Source: JADGHX01 sp035760965
GTDB taxonomy: Bacteria > Pseudomonadota > Gammaproteobacteria > Steroidobacterales > Steroidobacteraceae
NCBI GenBank assembly: GCA_035760965.1
Contig: DASTRY010000089.1
Location: 26,362-90,361 of the forward strand
Reading direction: 5' to 3'
DNA length: 64,000 nt
Under the pieces are notes generated by a model that was not told where the DNA came from, did not search any database, and worked only from the letters and a program-made list of their open reading frames with translations. Shown here in pieces: positions 26,410 through 34,311 of the stretch (position 1 is its first letter; each line of letters begins with the position of its first letter). A program made the position numbers and the translations under genes.

Positions 26410-26832
26410 ATGGGAAAGAAGAGCGTTGCAGATGCCGAGTGCCAGCCGGTATGCGATGTGAACACGACGTCGTTGATCGACGTCATGCTGGTGCTACTGA
26501 TCATGTTCATCCTCACCATTCCGGTGATGACACATGCGGTCAAGCTCGACTTGCCTCACTCGCCTCCGGCGGAGCGGCAACCAACGCCGGAAGTACTGGA
26601 CCTCGAGATAGATTTCGACGGCGCGGTGTACTGGAACGGCTCGCGGGTTCCCAGCATGCAGGCGCTGGACCACTATTTCCGCTCAGAGTCTCACAAGGAC
26701 CCGCAGGCGGAGATTCATTTGCGCCCCGATCGTCGCGCGAAGTATGACGTTGTGGCGCGCGTGTTGGCGTCGGCGCAGCGCAATCACATGAAGAGAATTG
26801 GCTTCGTGAACACGGCTGAGTACCGCGACTGA
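26410..26832 (+). CDS. Orphan ExbD/TolR-family proton-channel subunit
   Basis: A 140-residue protein with a short cytosolic N-terminus, one transmembrane helix (about 20-42) preceded by 'DVNTTSLIDVMLVLLIMF', where the helix Asp is the proton-carrying residue of ExbD, and a periplasmic domain with 'DGAVYWNGSRVP' and 'IHLRPDRRAKYDVVARVL'. Start 26410 is chosen for the GGGAG about 9 bases upstream and the family N-terminus. ExbD normally works with ExbB and TonB, but neither is encoded nearby, so it must use partners from elsewhere in the genome or be a stranded remnant of a larger cluster. Confidence 0.85.
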   Translation: MGKKSVADAECQPVCDVNTTSLIDVMLVLLIMFILTIPVMTHAVKLDLPHSPPAERQPTPEVLDLEIDFDGAVYWNGSRVPSMQALDHYFRSESHKDPQAEIHLRPDRRAKYDVVARVLASAQRNHMKRIGFVNTAEYRD

Positions 26833-26991
26833 GCGCGCGCCCGCGGCTCGTGCGGAGTTAGAAAGCCGATAGTGCCGCGAGCAATCTGGCGGGGGCGGTT
26901 GGATTCCGCTGCTTCCGTGACCGATGCGCTGCCGCTTGTCGCTGTCGTCGATGCGCACCAAGGTTGCCGCTGTCGTGAGCGGCTCCCGCCC

Positions 26992-27372
26992 TCAGCGCGC
27001 AGCGAGCTCGAACAGCTCGACCAGATTCCCCGACGGGTCCTCGAGCAGGACCTGCTTGCCGCCGATGCCCGTGACGATGTCGTTGCGAAACCGCGCGCCC
27101 GCGCGCTTCAGCGTGTCGACCTCGTGAGCAAGATCTTGCACGCGGAGCTGGATGCGGTTCCAGCCGCCCGGTTCCGGTCGGCGCCCGTCGGGCATCGCTT
27201 GCGACGCGCCTCCGGGCCCGGTCGGCGTGCTGAACAGCAGCTGCAGGTCGCCGCGCGAGACCGCCGCGAACGACGGCGCCGGGTGCATGTCGACCTTGAA
27301 TCCGAGCCGCGAGTAGAAGTCGATCGACGCATCGACGTCGTTCACGATGTAACGCACCCACACTGTCGGCAT
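26992..27372 (-). CDS. VOC-family (glyoxalase/bleomycin-resistance fold) protein
   Basis: A 126-residue protein with two beta-alpha-beta-beta-beta units: 'VRYIVNDVDASIDFYSRLGF' and 'NRIQLRVQDLAHEVDTLKRAG', then 'GGKQVLLEDPSGNLVELFEL' with the C-terminal Glu that usually binds metal. The His expected near the N-terminus is replaced, so the metal set may be incomplete. AAGGAG lies just upstream of the ATG at 27372. Function could be dioxygenase-, isomerase- or resistance-like; no substrate can be assigned. Confidence 0.85.
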   Translation of the reverse strand: MPTVWVRYIVNDVDASIDFYSRLGFKVDMHPAPSFAAVSRGDLQLLFSTPTGPGGASQAMPDGRRPEPGGWNRIQLRVQDLAHEVDTLKRAGARFRNDIVTGIGGKQVLLEDPSGNLVELFELAAR

Positions 27373-27634
27373 GGCCCTTCTCCTTCCGCCTTGCCGATCG
27401 CGTCCGAAGCGGCCAGCGCGAAGCGCGGCGAGATCGGGGCGCGTACGCATTGCGGACGACGCAGTCGTGAACGTACATACTCTCGTCCACTTCGGAGTCA
27501 AGGTGTACGCATGAGGTTCCTTCACATCGGCGCGCGCGATAGCGGCATCGGAATCTCGGCTGAGACCGCGGCGCCCAGCGCCGCGCACTTCCCGCGCACG
27601 CCGCGCGCGGCCTGACGCGAAGGCGGACTTCGCC

Positions 27635-28870
27635 GTGCGAATCGTCGGCCCGGAACACACAGGCGCAGAGCGCGCGACGACCGGTACCGCGTCGGAGGTT
27701 CTGCGCGCGTTCCTCATGCTGGGCCTCACGTCCTTCGGCGGTCCGATCGCGCATCTCGGCTATTTCCGCAACGAGCTGGTCCTGCGACGTCGCTGGCTCG
27801 ACGAGAGCGCCTACGCGGACATCGTGAGCCTCTGCCAATTCCTGCCCGGCCCCGCGAGCAGTCAGGTGGGTTTCTCACTCGGGCTCGTGCGCGCGGGCTA
27901 CCTCGGCGCGCTCGCGGCGTGGGTGGGATTCACGCTGCCCTCGGCGGTCCTGCTCGTCCTCTTCGCGTACGGCGCGCGGTTTCTATCCGGCCCAATGGGT
28001 GTCGGCCTGCTTCACGGTCTGAAGCTCGTTGCCGTCGCAATCGTCGCGCAAGCCGTGTGGGGCATGGCGCGCACGCTGTGTCCGGATCTCCAGCGCGCCG
28101 CCATCGCAATCGCGGCCGCGACAGTGCTGCTGTTCGCGCATTCGTCCGCCGTCGCGCAGATCGGCGTGATCGTCGTAGGTGGACTCGTTGGCTTCCGACT
28201 CTGCCGTTCCACTCAACCGCCCGCGCCGACATCTCATCTGCGCGTCCCCGTGTCACATCGCGCAGCGATCGCAGCGTTGGCGGCGTTCTTTCTTCTGCTC
28301 GTGCTGCTGCCGCTGATTCGGAGTTTCGGCGCTCCGAATAGCGTCGCGTTGTTCGACGCGTTCTATCGCTCGGGTGCGCTGGTCTTCGGCGGAGGTCACG
28401 TCGTGCTGCCGCTCTTGCGCGAAGCCGTCGTCACGCCGGGATGGGTGATGGACGACGCCTTCCTCGCCGGCTATGGAGCGGCGCAAGCCGTGCCCGGTCC
28501 GCTGTTCACCTTCGCCGCGTACCTCGGCGCCATCGCGAACACTCCGCTTCATGGCGTGCCCGGCGCGGTGATCGGATTGCTCGGCATCTTCCTTCCGGGC
28601 CTCCTTATCTTGACGGGAACGCTGCCGTTCTGGGATGCCTTCCGACAGCGATCCGATGCGCGCGCGTTCGTGGCGGGCGTCAACGCCGCGGTCGTCGGGT
28701 TGCTCGGCGCCGCGCTCTACAACCCGGTGTGGACCAGCTCCGTGAGAACGGTCACCGATTTCCTGCTCGCGCTCGCAGGGTTCATTCTGCTGGTCGTCTG
28801 GCGAGCGCCACCCGTGGTCGTCGTGATCCTGACCGCAATTGGCGCAGTCGTGATCGCAGCGCTCGGCTAG
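27635..28870 (+). CDS. chrA: Chromate ion transporter, ChrA family (long, two CHR domains)
   Basis: A 411-residue membrane protein made of two homologous halves. The N-terminal half has 'GLTSFGGPIAHLGYFRNELV' and 'QFLPGPASSQVGFSLGLVRAG'. The C-terminal half has the matching 'LVFGGGHVVLPLLREAVV' and 'AAQAVPGPLFTFAAYLGA'. Both carry the conserved FGG and PGP motifs of CHR proteins, which export chromate driven by the membrane potential. GTG 27635 gives normal length; no closer ATG keeps the first CHR motif. No chrB-type regulator is adjacent. The gene may be cargo of the former tRNA-Phe island. Confidence 0.92.
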   Translation: MRIVGPEHTGAERATTGTASEVLRAFLMLGLTSFGGPIAHLGYFRNELVLRRRWLDESAYADIVSLCQFLPGPASSQVGFSLGLVRAGYLGALAAWVGFTLPSAVLLVLFAYGARFLSGPMGVGLLHGLKLVAVAIVAQAVWGMARTLCPDLQRAAIAIAAATVLLFAHSSAVAQIGVIVVGGLVGFRLCRSTQPPAPTSHLRVPVSHRAAIAALAAFFLLLVLLPLIRSFGAPNSVALFDAFYRSGALVFGGGHVVLPLLREAVVTPGWVMDDAFLAGYGAAQAVPGPLFTFAAYLGAIANTPLHGVPGAVIGLLGIFLPGLLILTGTLPFWDAFRQRSDARAFVAGVNAAVVGLLGAALYNPVWTSSVRTVTDFLLALAGFILLVVWRAPPVVVVILTAIGAVVIAALG

Positions 28871-28891
28871 AAACGCTAGCGGCGCGTCGGC

Positions 28892-28990
28892 GTGCGCCGT
28901 GCATCGAGCACTCATCGTGACGCCGTGCGGTGTGCGTCGAGAACTCATCGTCACGCCGTGCGCCATGCGTCGAGCACTCACCGTGACTCC
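28892..28990. repeat. 33-bp imperfect tandem repeat, three units
   Basis: Three back-to-back 33-base units begin at 28892, 28925 and 28958, each of the form GTGCG(CC)(G/A)TGCGTCGAG followed by (C/A)ACTCATCGTGACGCC. They differ by a few substitutions and have no spacers. They lie between the chromate transporter stop and the end of the TonB receptor gene. A CA-rich simple repeat (about 29030-29050) follows. Confidence 0.85.
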
Positions 28991-29095
28991 GCGCGCTCCC
29001 ATGACGCGCGGCGAGCAAGCGCGCTCGACACACACACCACACACACACGTTCCCGCGGAAACGCGCCGGGAGCGGCGGCGGGCCTCTCCCGCTCG

Positions 29096-32092
29096 TCAGA
29101 ACTGCACGCGCGCCCCCAGCCGATACGTCCGCCCGATCTGATCGAAGTACGTGGGATTCGTCGGGTACTGCCCTTCGGGCGCGAAGGGCGGAACCTTGTC
29201 GAACAGATTGTTGATCACGGCGAAGACCTGCACCTGCTGATCCTTGAACGCAGGGATGTCCAGCGTGCCGAACAGATTCGCGTAGAACGCGCTGGCGACG
29301 TGATTGTCGTTGGTGCTGTTCGGAAGGGTCGGGCGGTATCCGGGATCGCTCGGATCGATGCGCGTCGCGTCGATGACGCCACTGTCGATGAAGCGACCTT
29401 GCAGCGTCACCGAGAACGGCTTGCGCGAGTAGGTGACGTATGCATTCAGCAGCCAATCCGGTACCCCGCTCGAAAGCAGGCTGCCGGTCTGGCCGGCGCG
29501 ATCGATCGCGATGCCGAACGTCTTCGTCGTCGACTCTTCGACATGCGATGCAAGCAGGCGCATCGACAGCTCGCCGCCCGCACCGCTCGCAAACGGCACG
29601 CGATACGAGAGCTCGATGTCCTCACCGCGTGTCGCGAGCTGATCGAGGTTCACCGACACGTTGCGCACCTGCGTGATGGACTGTCCGGCGCCGAATGTGA
29701 TGAGCCCGCACGCCTGCTGGTTGCCGGCGAAGCACCGGTCGACGATGAGCTGCGCGCCCGGCGCCGCAATGTAGCCGTCGACCTCGATGTCGAAATAGTC
29801 GACGGAGAGCTGCAACCCGCGACTCCAGTCCCACGGCGGCTGCACGACGACGCCGAACGTCGTCGTGTCCGCGCGCTCGGCATCGAGCGTCGGGCTGCCG
29901 CCGCTCAAGGTCGTCGGAAACTGCGGTGCGTTGTTCGCGAAGCGATTGACCACGGGCGCGAAGCTGCTCGCGCTCGCGAGGAAGAGGTCCGCGAAGTTCG
30001 GCGCGCGGATGTCGCGCGATCGCGTGCCGCGGAAGCGCAGGCCCTCCAGCGGCTCCCACGACAGGCTCGCCTTCCACGTATTCGCATCGATCGTGTTGCT
30101 CACCTGCGTGCGCAGGTAGCTGCCGAAGCCGTCGATGTCGTAGTGCGCATGACGCCCGGCGACGTTGAGATCGAGCCGGTGCGCGCCGGGCCGATCGCGC
30201 AGCAGGGGCAGCTCGGCTTCGAGGTAGCCCTCCACGACTTTGGTCGTGCCGTTGTAGTCCGCGCCGAAGTTCTGGAAGTACGCGAACAGGTTGGAGAGCG
30301 GATCGTGCGCGACATCGATGCGATCGCGCCGAAACTCGAGGCCGCCCGCGAGCACGAGCGGTCCGGCCCACAGCTCCGCGACGTTGCCCTGCGTGTTTGC
30401 GGCGACGACGTTCTGATCGATGTCGATGTCCTCGCGCAGCGTGCCGTACACGTAGTCGCGCGCGGCCGGATCGAAGCGGCCGGTTCCGAAGAGATTGAGC
30501 GGCACGCACCCGGCAGCCGCGGCACGCAGCGCCGGATCCGGACTCAGCGTCGCGCGACAGACGATGGAGCCGGTCTCCGGCGTGATCACCGTCTCGGTGT
30601 CCAGCACGGCATCGACCGCGCGCGCGAAGTTCAGCGGATTCGCGGGACTATTGGCGAGCGCCGGGTCCGGGTTGCCCTGTATACGGTTGCCCTCGACCGT
30701 TTGCAGACGCTTTGTCTTGCCGTACTGGTAGTACGCGTCCCACGTCCACGTCGTATCGCCGAACTTGCCGTTGAGCCCGGTCGTGGCGCGATACACGTCG
30801 GCCGTCGAGGTGCTGAAGCCGCGCGCGAGATCGTCGCCGAGCCGGCCCATCGTGAAGCTGGCGATGTTGTTCTGGGTCATCACCGACTGGATTTCCGCGG
30901 GAATGAAAGGATTGCCGCTGCGGATCGTGATGGCCGTATCGAAGAATGCGGATTGCAGCACCGAGCCCGTGACGTATCCGTACGAGGCCTCGAAGAAGCC
31001 CTTCACGTTGTCCGTGAGATCGACGTCGGTGTGACCGTACAGCGTGTAACGCTTCACGGGCACGATGAGGTTCGTGTCGCTGTAGGCCGGCACGATATCG
31101 CCGCCGATCTGCGTGATGCCGCTGACCAGCGAGCCCGGCGTGTAGGCGACGGGCTTGCCGCTGCCGTCGAACTGCATGCCGGCTGCGCTCGGGATGACGC
31201 CGGCCTCGTTCAGTTTGCTGAGGAGCAGCGCGTTGCCGGCTCCGGAGACGACACCGCCGGTCGTCATCCAATACCCGGCGTTGGAATCGCTGCGCACGAA
31301 GTTCGGCAACCCGTTGCCGGCACCCGCAGGCGTGTTGAAGCCGTTGTTCGTGACGATCGCGCCGGGGCGGCACCAGTCGCGCACGAAGCAGTTGCCGATA
31401 CCGTCCTGCTTCTCGTACTCGCCGCCAAGGACGAAGTGCCCACGACCCCCGAGATAGTCGGAACCGCCGGCGAGCGTCGCGTGATAATTGTCGCCGTCGC
31501 TCTCGTCGCTGACGCCGTAATCGACTTGCGCGCGCAGCCCGGAGAGCTTCTTGTCGAGGATGACGTTCACTACGCCCGCGACCGCGTCGGAGCCGTACGC
31601 GGCGGACGCACCGCCCGTCACGATTTCCGTCCGCTCGATCAGCATGCTGGGAATGAGATTCAGATCGGCAGAGCCCTCGCGCGTCGTCGGCGCGAAGCGC
31701 CGGCCGTCGACGAGGATGAGATTGCGCGTCACGCCGAGCGCGCGCAGGTTCACGATCTGCGCGCCGACGTTGAAGCTGCCGAAGCCGTTCGTCGTCGGAT
31801 TGTTGCTCGCCCGGAACGCCGGCAGCTGGCTCACCGCCGCGCCGATGTTGGTGACGGAGAGCGCGCGCAGCTCGTCCCCGCCCATCACCGTCACCGGCGA
31901 GGGCGTATCGAATCCCGTCCGCGCGATGCGCGAGCCCGTGACGACCACCTGCTCGAGCGGATCGTCCTTCGTTGTCTGCGTGCTATCGTCGGTCGCTTGC
32001 GCATGCGCGGCACCGGCCGCGCCAAGAGTCGTCAGTGAAAGTGCGCATAGCGCCGATGCGTGCCTGCGCGTGCCATTCTGGTGCTGCTTCAT
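29096..32092 (-). CDS. TonB-dependent outer-membrane receptor
   Basis: A 998-residue protein with a signal peptide (about 1-32, ending AHAQA), the opening 'LEQVVVTGSRIARTGFDTPS', a plug domain (about 45-190: 'VNLRALGVTRNLILVDGRR', 'VTGGASAAYGSDAVAGVVN') and a large beta-barrel ending in the terminal Phe (RLGARVQF) expected of barrel proteins. The plug sequence resembles receptors of the Xanthomonas/Caulobacter expanded set that import carbohydrates, peptides or aromatics rather than siderophores; the ligand is unknown. It is transcribed alone, 174 bases from the FMN dehydrogenase gene upstream on the same strand. Confidence 0.95.
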   Translation of the reverse strand: MKQHQNGTRRHASALCALSLTTLGAAGAAHAQATDDSTQTTKDDPLEQVVVTGSRIARTGFDTPSPVTVMGGDELRALSVTNIGAAVSQLPAFRASNNPTTNGFGSFNVGAQIVNLRALGVTRNLILVDGRRFAPTTREGSADLNLIPSMLIERTEIVTGGASAAYGSDAVAGVVNVILDKKLSGLRAQVDYGVSDESDGDNYHATLAGGSDYLGGRGHFVLGGEYEKQDGIGNCFVRDWCRPGAIVTNNGFNTPAGAGNGLPNFVRSDSNAGYWMTTGGVVSGAGNALLLSKLNEAGVIPSAAGMQFDGSGKPVAYTPGSLVSGITQIGGDIVPAYSDTNLIVPVKRYTLYGHTDVDLTDNVKGFFEASYGYVTGSVLQSAFFDTAITIRSGNPFIPAEIQSVMTQNNIASFTMGRLGDDLARGFSTSTADVYRATTGLNGKFGDTTWTWDAYYQYGKTKRLQTVEGNRIQGNPDPALANSPANPLNFARAVDAVLDTETVITPETGSIVCRATLSPDPALRAAAAGCVPLNLFGTGRFDPAARDYVYGTLREDIDIDQNVVAANTQGNVAELWAGPLVLAGGLEFRRDRIDVAHDPLSNLFAYFQNFGADYNGTTKVVEGYLEAELPLLRDRPGAHRLDLNVAGRHAHYDIDGFGSYLRTQVSNTIDANTWKASLSWEPLEGLRFRGTRSRDIRAPNFADLFLASASSFAPVVNRFANNAPQFPTTLSGGSPTLDAERADTTTFGVVVQPPWDWSRGLQLSVDYFDIEVDGYIAAPGAQLIVDRCFAGNQQACGLITFGAGQSITQVRNVSVNLDQLATRGEDIELSYRVPFASGAGGELSMRLLASHVEESTTKTFGIAIDRAGQTGSLLSSGVPDWLLNAYVTYSRKPFSVTLQGRFIDSGVIDATRIDPSDPGYRPTLPNSTNDNHVASAFYANLFGTLDIPAFKDQQVQVFAVINNLFDKVPPFAPEGQYPTNPTYFDQIGRTYRLGARVQF

Positions 32093-32266
32093 CGCCGTCC
32101 CTCCCCGAGCGAAGTCGCAGCTGCGTCACTGCGATTCGCGCGCCAGCTTCAGCAAAGTTGTTCGTTTCGAGCGTAGGGTGCGAGCTGCGGCGGCATCAAT
32201 TCGCGACGCTGCGATTGTCCGGTGAGCGGTGCAAGTTGTTGCCCGTGGAACGGGGCGTTCCATCGC

Positions 32267-33451
32267 CTAACTGTTCACGCGTTTGAGGAGGTGCGGGCCG
32301 AGCTCGCTCACGGAATTCACGCCGAGATGCCCGAGCGTTCGATCGATCTCGGCGGTCAAGATCTCCAGCGCGCGCTGCACGCCCGGTTCGCCGGCGGCCG
32401 CGAGCCCATACAACGTCGCTCGCCCAAGCATCACGGCGTGCGCGCCGAGCGCGAGCGCCTTGACGATGTCCGTCCCGCGACGGAAGCCGCTGTCGATGAT
32501 CACCGTCAGCCGCTTGCCGACGGCCGCCACGATGTCGGGCAGCACTTCGATGGGCGCGACGCAGCTGTCGAGCTGGCGCCCGCCGTGATTCGTGAGCACG
32601 ATGCCGTCGCACCCGAGGCTCGCCGCGCGCTCCGCATCGCGCACGCTGAGCACTCCTTTAATGAGCAGCTTTCCTTTCCACAAGGATCGCAGCCAATCGA
32701 TGTCCTGCCACGTGATCGTCGGCCCGAAAAGGGTGGGAATGACCGTGCTGCCGCCCACCGCCGAAGCCGCACCCGGCGGCAGGAATTCGGAGAAGTTCAC
32801 GAACGAGGGCATGCCATGCCGCAGGATCACGTCGTACAGCCACGCCGGATGGCGCAGCACGTCGAGCTTGTTGCGGAATTTGAGCTTGCCCGGCCGCACG
32901 TAATTGCGCCGATCCCATTCGCGGTAGCCGAAGACGTTCGCGTCGGTGGTGAACACGAGCGCTTCGTAACCGGCCGCTGCCGCGCGCCGCACGATGTTCT
33001 CGGCCGGGCGCCGGTCGCGCATCACATAGAGCTGCATCCAGAGCCGGCCGCCGGCGCGCGCGGCGACGTCCTCGAGCTTCACGGTCGAGACCGTGCTCAG
33101 CGTGAAAGGAATGCCTGCTTTAGCGGCCGCGCTCGCGAGCGCCACGTCGCCGTCGGCACGCAGGATGCCGTTCATGCCGGTCGGCGCGATGACGAGCGGC
33201 GCCGCGATCTCCCGACCGAACACGCTGACGCGATGATGCCGCGCGGAGGTGTCGACGAGCGTCTGCGGGATGAAGCGCCACTGCTCGAAGGCCGTACGAT
33301 TGGCCCGCAGGGTCGCCTCGTCTTCCGCGCCGCCTTCGACGTATTCGAACGCAAAGTGCGGGACGCGCCGGCGCGCGAGCTCGCGCAGGTCGGCAATGCA
33401 CAGTGTGCGGGCGAGATGGGGCTCGTAGGGCGGGCGGCGCTTCCAGGGCAT
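32267..33451 (-). CDS. FMN-dependent alpha-hydroxy acid dehydrogenase (LldD/mandelate dehydrogenase-like)
   Basis: A 394-residue TIM-barrel flavoprotein. Visible landmarks are 'FAFEYVEGGAEDEATLR' near the N-terminus, 'PLVIAPTGMNGI' around the flavin, 'LLIKGVLSVRDAERA' with the FMN-binding Lys, the active-site 'LTNHGGRQLDSCVAPIEVLP' (catalytic His and substrate-binding Arg), and 'DSGFRRGTDIVKALALGA' for phosphate binding. The enzyme oxidises an L-2-hydroxyacid to a 2-oxoacid. The membrane-binding insertion typical of lactate and mandelate dehydrogenases is where 'LFGPTITWQDIDWLRSLWKG' begins. Start 33451 is preferred over an ATG 16 codons upstream. Confidence 0.92.
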   Translation of the reverse strand: MPWKRRPPYEPHLARTLCIADLRELARRRVPHFAFEYVEGGAEDEATLRANRTAFEQWRFIPQTLVDTSARHHRVSVFGREIAAPLVIAPTGMNGILRADGDVALASAAAKAGIPFTLSTVSTVKLEDVAARAGGRLWMQLYVMRDRRPAENIVRRAAAAGYEALVFTTDANVFGYREWDRRNYVRPGKLKFRNKLDVLRHPAWLYDVILRHGMPSFVNFSEFLPPGAASAVGGSTVIPTLFGPTITWQDIDWLRSLWKGKLLIKGVLSVRDAERAASLGCDGIVLTNHGGRQLDSCVAPIEVLPDIVAAVGKRLTVIIDSGFRRGTDIVKALALGAHAVMLGRATLYGLAAAGEPGVQRALEILTAEIDRTLGHLGVNSVSELGPHLLKRVNS

Positions 33452-33591
33452 GCTGGGTGCAAGGTGGCCAAAAACGCGAATAGTACGGCAGTTTGGCACG
33501 CGGACGGGGTGCCGCCGCGCTTTTGACGGGCGGCCGCGCCGGGAGCAGAGTGCCCTCCCTCCAGTACCCGCATCGTCACAAGGGGAAGGCC

Positions 33592-34179
33592 ATGAAACGC
33601 GTTCTCGTGGGATTGATCCTGTCCGGCGCCGTCGCGCTGCCGGCGTTTGCAGCGCTCAAGGAAGGCGACGAGGCGCCGCAGTTCAAGGCGCCGGCCTCGC
33701 TCGCCGGCAAGGAGTTCACCTTCGATCTGAAGGACGCTCTGAAGAAGGGCCCGGTCGTCGTCTACTTCTATCCGGCCGCGTTCACCGGCGGCTGCAACAT
33801 CCAGGCGCACACCTTCTCGGAGAAGAGCGGGGAGTTCAAGGCAGCGGGCGCCAGCATCATCGGCGTCTCGCTCGACAAGATCGCGACGCTGAACGAGTTC
33901 TCCGCGGACCCGCAGTACTGCGCCGGCAAGATCCCGGTCGCTTCGGACGCGGACGGCAAGATCGCGAAGAGCTACGACCTGCAGGTGCGTGAAGGCAAGC
34001 CCGGCATCAAGAACACGCGGGGCGACGAGATCGACCACGGCTTCACCGAACGCACCACCTTCGTCGTGACGCCCGACGGCAAGGTCGCGGCGACCATCGG
34101 CAACATGGCGCCGGCGGACAACGTCGCGAAGGCGCTCGAAGTGGTGCAGAACCTGAAGAACGGCAAGCCGGCGGCGTGA
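33592..34179 (+). CDS. Periplasmic peroxiredoxin (AhpC/TSA, BCP-like)
   Basis: A 195-residue protein with a signal peptide (1-20). The thioredoxin fold has the peroxiredoxin motif P61-x3-T65-x2-C68 (in PAAFTGGCNI), C68 being the peroxidatic cysteine, and another Cys in 'DPQYCAGKIP' that could resolve it. 'RTTFVVTPDGKVA' is the usual C-terminal strand. Peroxiredoxins reduce H2O2 and organic peroxides; an exported one would act in the periplasm. AAGGGGAAGG lies just upstream of the ATG. A strong intrinsic terminator follows, so it is a single-gene unit. Confidence 0.92.
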   Translation: MKRVLVGLILSGAVALPAFAALKEGDEAPQFKAPASLAGKEFTFDLKDALKKGPVVVYFYPAAFTGGCNIQAHTFSEKSGEFKAAGASIIGVSLDKIATLNEFSADPQYCAGKIPVASDADGKIAKSYDLQVREGKPGIKNTRGDEIDHGFTERTTFVVTPDGKVAATIGNMAPADNVAKALEVVQNLKNGKPAA

Positions 34180-34191
34180 GCCGCGGGCGCA

Positions 34192-34227
34192 TCCCGCGCC
34201 GTACGACTGTCCCGCGCCATACGATCG
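34192..34227. repeat. 18-bp direct repeat, two units
   Basis: TCCCGCGCCGTACGACTG (34192-34209) is followed immediately by TCCCGCGCCATACGATCG (34210-34227), between the peroxiredoxin stop and its terminator. Significance unknown. Confidence 0.6.
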
Positions 34228-34234
34228 TATGAAG

Positions 34235-34265
34235 CGAGGCGCTCACGCCGAGCGTGAGCGCCTCG
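34235..34265 (+). terminator. Intrinsic terminator after the peroxiredoxin gene
   Basis: Perfect 14-bp stem CGAGGCGCTCACGC / GCGTGAGCGCCTCG with a CGA loop, followed by TGCTGTTCT. It lies 55 bases after the peroxiredoxin stop and insulates it from the dehydrogenase gene, whose ATG begins less than 50 bases downstream. Confidence 0.85.
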
Positions 34266-34311
34266 TGCTGTTCTAGTATCTTCGAGAAATCCAATGTCCG
34301 TCGGGGGATCG

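Noticed and set aside
24425..28900. Right-hand attachment site matching the tRNA-Phe 3' end
   Set aside because: No copy of the tRNA 3' sequence was found by eye downstream; the boundary may be deleted or outside the window.
28892..28990. CRISPR array
   Set aside because: The 33-bp units are directly adjacent with no spacers, and no cas genes are present in the window.
28892..32038. Very long open frame opposite the TonB receptor gene
   Set aside because: It is antisense to a clear receptor, Arg/Asp/Glu-rich, and has no signal, start site or family similarity. GC-rich third positions commonly create such shadows.
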